Below are positions 7,116-8,997 of a stretch of DNA of 8,997 nt, piece after piece. The position numbers and the translations under genes were made by a program. Under the pieces are notes generated by a model, which ran no database searches, was not told the DNA's origin, and saw only the letters and a program-made list of their open reading frames with translations. The DNA lies in assembly GCF_001298715.1 (NCBI RefSeq), contig NZ_CDSC02000133.1, forward strand, positions 1-8,997, read 5' to 3'. The stretch's first letter is position 1, and each line of letters begins with the position of its first letter. Source of the stretch: Bathymodiolus azoricus thioautotrophic gill symbiont. GTDB taxonomy: Bacteria > Pseudomonadota > Gammaproteobacteria > PS1 > Pseudothioglobaceae.

Positions 7116-7416
7116 TTTGATATTTTAATATTTTAATATTTTTTAAATAATTGTTGGTGCGTGCCAAGTCAGCAAAATTAATTTGATTTTTAGATGCCTT
7201 GTAAATTAACAACCAATTTGACTTCAAATGGCACTCTTAATAACCCAACCAGTTACCCACTAATTTATGTGTCAAATATTTTTTATCCAAAACAATATCA
7301 CCAACCAAGTTGGTCATAACCAATTTCAACTCATTGAAATCATTATCATTGAACTTTCCAGAATTTTTGTCACGCTTAATATCTTTCTTAAACTTTTTAT
7401 CAAGTTTAATGATCAT
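7108..7416 (-). pseudogene. YafQ/RelE-type toxin with in-frame stop and lost catalytic residues
   Basis: The frame begins at ATG 7416, 3 nt after the antitoxin stop, and reads MIIKLDKKFKKDIKRDK, then THKLVGNWLGY, then a TAA at 7239-7237 (codon 60), and continues ECHLKSNWLLIYK to a TAG at 7110-7108. Aligned by eye with E. coli YafQ, His50 and His63 fall at the same positions. The catalytic Asp67 (in PDW) is Asn, the stop replaces Arg60 of GYRDAH, and the C-terminal RTGTHxxLF has become RTNNYL, without the key His. Both the nonsense codon and the substitutions say the ribosome-dependent endonuclease is inactive. The tail past codon 90 runs through an A/T repeat into the rlmD start and is probably not ancestral. 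The 59-codon open part is preserved and might still fold or bind the antitoxin, but this is speculative. Confidence 0.78.
7121..7136. repeat. Tandem TATTTTAA x2 immediately upstream of rlmD
   Basis: Two copies of TATTTTAA, followed by TATTTTTT, sit 6-30 nt upstream of the rlmD ATG. The run replaces the expected end of the toxin gene and leaves no purine-rich ribosome-binding site. It could host a promoter -10 element, but A/T runs here are too uniform to choose one. Confidence 0.5.
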
Positions 7417-7419
7417 AAC

Positions 7420-7674
7420 TTACAAATCCAAATCATCAAACATCTCTTGAGCATTGTTATAAGTGATGACATCTTTACCTTGCTCTAAGTTTTGAATAGC
7501 CTGCATCGTTTCAGCATTTGCAATCTTTCCTGCATTATTTAATGCCTGATATTTTTGATAATCCATTACCACCACAAAAGGCTTATTTTGTTTAGTTATT
7601 AACAAATCAGATCTAAGTGCGTTTTGTAAAATAGAAATATTTTGCTTCAAATGACTGCTTGAAGTTTTTTGCAT
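7420..7674 (-). CDS. Phd/YefM-family type II antitoxin
   Basis: An 84-residue protein with the Phd/YefM layout. The N-terminal DNA-binding part is SSSHLKQNISILQNAL (5-20), followed by the family core LLITKQNKPFVVVMDYQKYQAL (24-45; compare ...ITKHGKPVAVLVPxxxYExL). A flexible acidic tail ending EMFDDLDL is the kind that wraps the toxin. Such proteins bind their own promoter and neutralise a RelE/ParE-type toxin. Its stop is followed after 3 nt by the toxin frame, the standard order, but that toxin is dead here, so the antitoxin is an orphan. It is intact from start to stop. An inverted repeat 18 nt upstream of the ATG (7692-7704) is a possible autoregulatory operator. Confidence 0.85.
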   Translation of the reverse strand: MQKTSSSHLKQNISILQNALRSDLLITKQNKPFVVVMDYQKYQALNNAGKIANAETMQAIQNLEQGKDVITYNNAQEMFDDLDL

Positions 7675-7691
7675 AATTTTTTATCCATTTT

Positions 7692-7704
7692 GTCTATTCT
7701 AGAC
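7692..7704. promoter_or_regulatory. Perfect inverted repeat GTCTA-TTC-TAGAC, candidate antitoxin operator
   Basis: A perfect 5-3-5 inverted repeat lies 18-30 nt upstream of the antitoxin ATG (minus-strand TAGAATAGAC, including a TAGAAT that resembles a -10 box). This is where Phd/YefM-type antitoxins usually bind to repress their own operon. A candidate -35 (TTGCAA) lies further upstream but its spacing to TAGAAT is not good, so the promoter is not defined. Assignment as an operator is inference from position and symmetry. Confidence 0.35.
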
Positions 7705-7848
7705 TATTTTTCTAATAATTTATTCCAATATTCAAAAGTTATTGCAAACTTCTTATTTTCTCAACTTCATTTTTAATGGCAACTGGCAGTTGGTTGATGA
7801 AATTACTAAACTTTTTAGTGGTACGCCTTAAATTTTTACTAAAACTAA

Positions 7849-8967
7849 TCAATTACCCAACAGTTCTATCCAATGTTTAACAGGTGCTTTAGTGCCTTTT
7901 TGCAAGTGCATTAAACAACCTATATTTGCAGTAACAATCATTTCTGGATTGCTCGCTTGTAGGTTTTGCAACTTGTTGATTTTTAATTGTTGTGAGAGTT
8001 TTGGCTGAAATATTGAATAAGTACCCGCTGAGCCGCAACACAGATGAGAATCAGCAACAATAGATGGTTCATAGCCCAACTGCTCCAAAATAGACTCCAC
8101 CAAGCCACCGAGTTGTTGCCCATGTTGCATCGTGCAGGGTGAATGATAAGTTACTTTTTTGTTAACTGTCTTTAATACTGACAAATCTTTGTCTACCAAA
8201 AACTCAGCAATATCTTGCGTTTTTTCGCTCACCGCTTGTGCTTTTTGGTGATAAGGGTCTGACTCATTAAACAATGAAGGGTAATCTTTAACCATGACGC
8301 CACAGCCACTAGCACTGGATATAATCACCTCAAATGAATGCCATGCATCAATATTTTTCTTAATCTTTTGTAGCGCTTCATCATTAGCGCCAAGATGTTG
8401 GTCAATCGCACCGCAGCACTGTTTTTGTGGGGTTTCTTCTGCTTTATAACCAAGCATTGCTAAGATATTTTTAACACTGTGATTAATATTGGGTGCAAGC
8501 GTAGGCTGCACGCAACCACCTAATAACAAAACCTTTGCTTTGATCTTTTTTGGCTTGATTATGGGTGTTTTAATTTTAGAATGTCGAAACAAAAATCCAA
8601 CCGTATTAAACAACACTGGCGTGGTCAAAAACTTGCGCACTACAAAACGAGAAGCCTTTTGCCATAGTGGTCGTTTGCCCTCTATTAAGGCTCTACCAAT
8701 ATCTAACAAATGCCCGTATTCCACGCCCGATGGGCAAGTCGTTTCACAAGCACGACAAGTTAAACAACGGTCTAAATGTTGTAGACTCTCAGCGGACGAT
8801 TCATTGTTTTCCAAAGCAGATTTGATCAAATAAATGCGCCCACGCGGTGAGTCTAATTCATTACCCAATAGTTGATAAGTCGGGCAAGTCGCTAAGCAAA
8901 ATCCGCAATGCACACACTTACGAATAATATCATTGGCTTTAAGGTTTTGAATGTCTATTGTTTGCAT
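7849..8967 (-). CDS. glcF: Glycolate oxidase iron-sulfur subunit GlcF
   Basis: A 372-residue protein (E. coli GlcF 407). Two ferredoxin-type [4Fe-4S] sites are near the N-terminus: CVHCGFCLATCP (Cys18, 21, 24, 28) and CLTCRACETTCP (Cys68, 71, 74, 78). Two CCG repeats follow: GGCVQP with QCCGA (Cys152, Cys184-185) and SPCTM with LCCGSAGTY (Cys278, Cys310-311). This is the GlcF layout. The subunit passes electrons from the FAD subunits GlcD and GlcE, which oxidise glycolate to glyoxylate, to the membrane quinone pool. GlcD and GlcE are not in the window; by the usual order they would lie upstream, beyond 8997. Related CCG proteins (LldF, GlpC, HdrB-like) differ in length or domain order, so GlcF is the best name. 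The ATG has no strong Shine-Dalgarno. Only 30 nt upstream are available, and they hold nothing I can assign. Confidence 0.93.
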   Translation of the reverse strand: MQTIDIQNLKANDIIRKCVHCGFCLATCPTYQLLGNELDSPRGRIYLIKSALENNESSAESLQHLDRCLTCRACETTCPSGVEYGHLLDIGRALIEGKRPLWQKASRFVVRKFLTTPVLFNTVGFLFRHSKIKTPIIKPKKIKAKVLLLGGCVQPTLAPNINHSVKNILAMLGYKAEETPQKQCCGAIDQHLGANDEALQKIKKNIDAWHSFEVIISSASGCGVMVKDYPSLFNESDPYHQKAQAVSEKTQDIAEFLVDKDLSVLKTVNKKVTYHSPCTMQHGQQLGGLVESILEQLGYEPSIVADSHLCCGSAGTYSIFQPKLSQQLKINKLQNLQASNPEMIVTANIGCLMHLQKGTKAPVKHWIELLGN

Positions 8968-8997
8968 AAAATAGTTACCAATAAAATTAAGGGACTA

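Noticed and set aside
7237..7239. In-frame TAA in the toxin as programmed readthrough or recoding
   Set aside because: TAA is not used for selenocysteine or pyrrolysine, and catalytic residues downstream are also lost, so ordinary pseudogene decay explains it.
7805..7819. Hairpin ACTAAA-CTT-TTTAGT after glcF as a rho-independent terminator
   Set aside because: The stem is only 6 bp and almost all A/T, with no clear T-run directly after it on the minus strand. It is too weak to call.
8489..8833. Long plus-strand open frame opposite glcF
   Set aside because: It is antisense to the clearly coding, Cys-motif-rich glcF, shows no recognisable domain, and is a shadow of that gene's codon composition.

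Overview
The window is AT-rich bacterial DNA whose genes best fit a gammaproteobacterium. DjlA, RlmD, NagZ, AmpG and GlcF all have the gammaproteobacterial form. The low GC, the rhodanese and the ISXO2-like transposase remnant would suit a sulfur oxidiser of the SUP05/Thioglobus group or a related bivalve symbiont. The taxonomic placement is inference; the protein families are read from the sequence. Every intact gene lies on the minus strand, so transcription runs from high to low coordinates.

Layout in the direction of transcription: (1) 8967-7849, glcF, the iron-sulfur subunit of glycolate oxidase. (2) 7848-7675, a spacer with a short inverted repeat just before the next gene. (3) 7674-7108, a Phd/YefM-type antitoxin followed 3 nt later by a YafQ/RelE-type toxin that is broken by an in-frame TAA and has lost catalytic residues. 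(4) 7115-2182, six tightly packed genes: rlmD, a YkuD-fold enzyme without a signal peptide, a rhodanese, ampG, nagZ and a small conserved-looking protein. Four of the five junctions overlap (three of them ATGA) and the fifth has a 3 nt gap, so this is almost certainly one operon. (5) 2126-1395, djlA, a membrane-anchored TerB/J-domain co-chaperone. (6) 1385-209, a SIR2-TPR gene 9 nt after djlA, broken by two single-base frameshifts and truncated in its TPR region. (7) 1-233, the 3' end of an IS1595/ISXO2-like transposase on the plus strand, also with two frameshifts, running directly into the truncated SIR2-TPR gene.

The functional core is peptidoglycan recycling. AmpG imports anhydro-muropeptides, NagZ removes GlcNAc in the cytoplasm, and the YkuD enzyme, having no export signal, is a good candidate for the cytoplasmic L,D-carboxypeptidase step that other bacteria assign to LdcA. 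The accessory content (toxin-antitoxin pair, SIR2-TPR gene, IS remnant) is decayed, and it flanks an intact housekeeping block. No tRNA, rRNA, CRISPR array or clear terminator was seen. The closest thing to an undescribed system is the operon pairing ampG and nagZ with the signal-less YkuD enzyme, a rhodanese and a 93-residue protein of unknown function.
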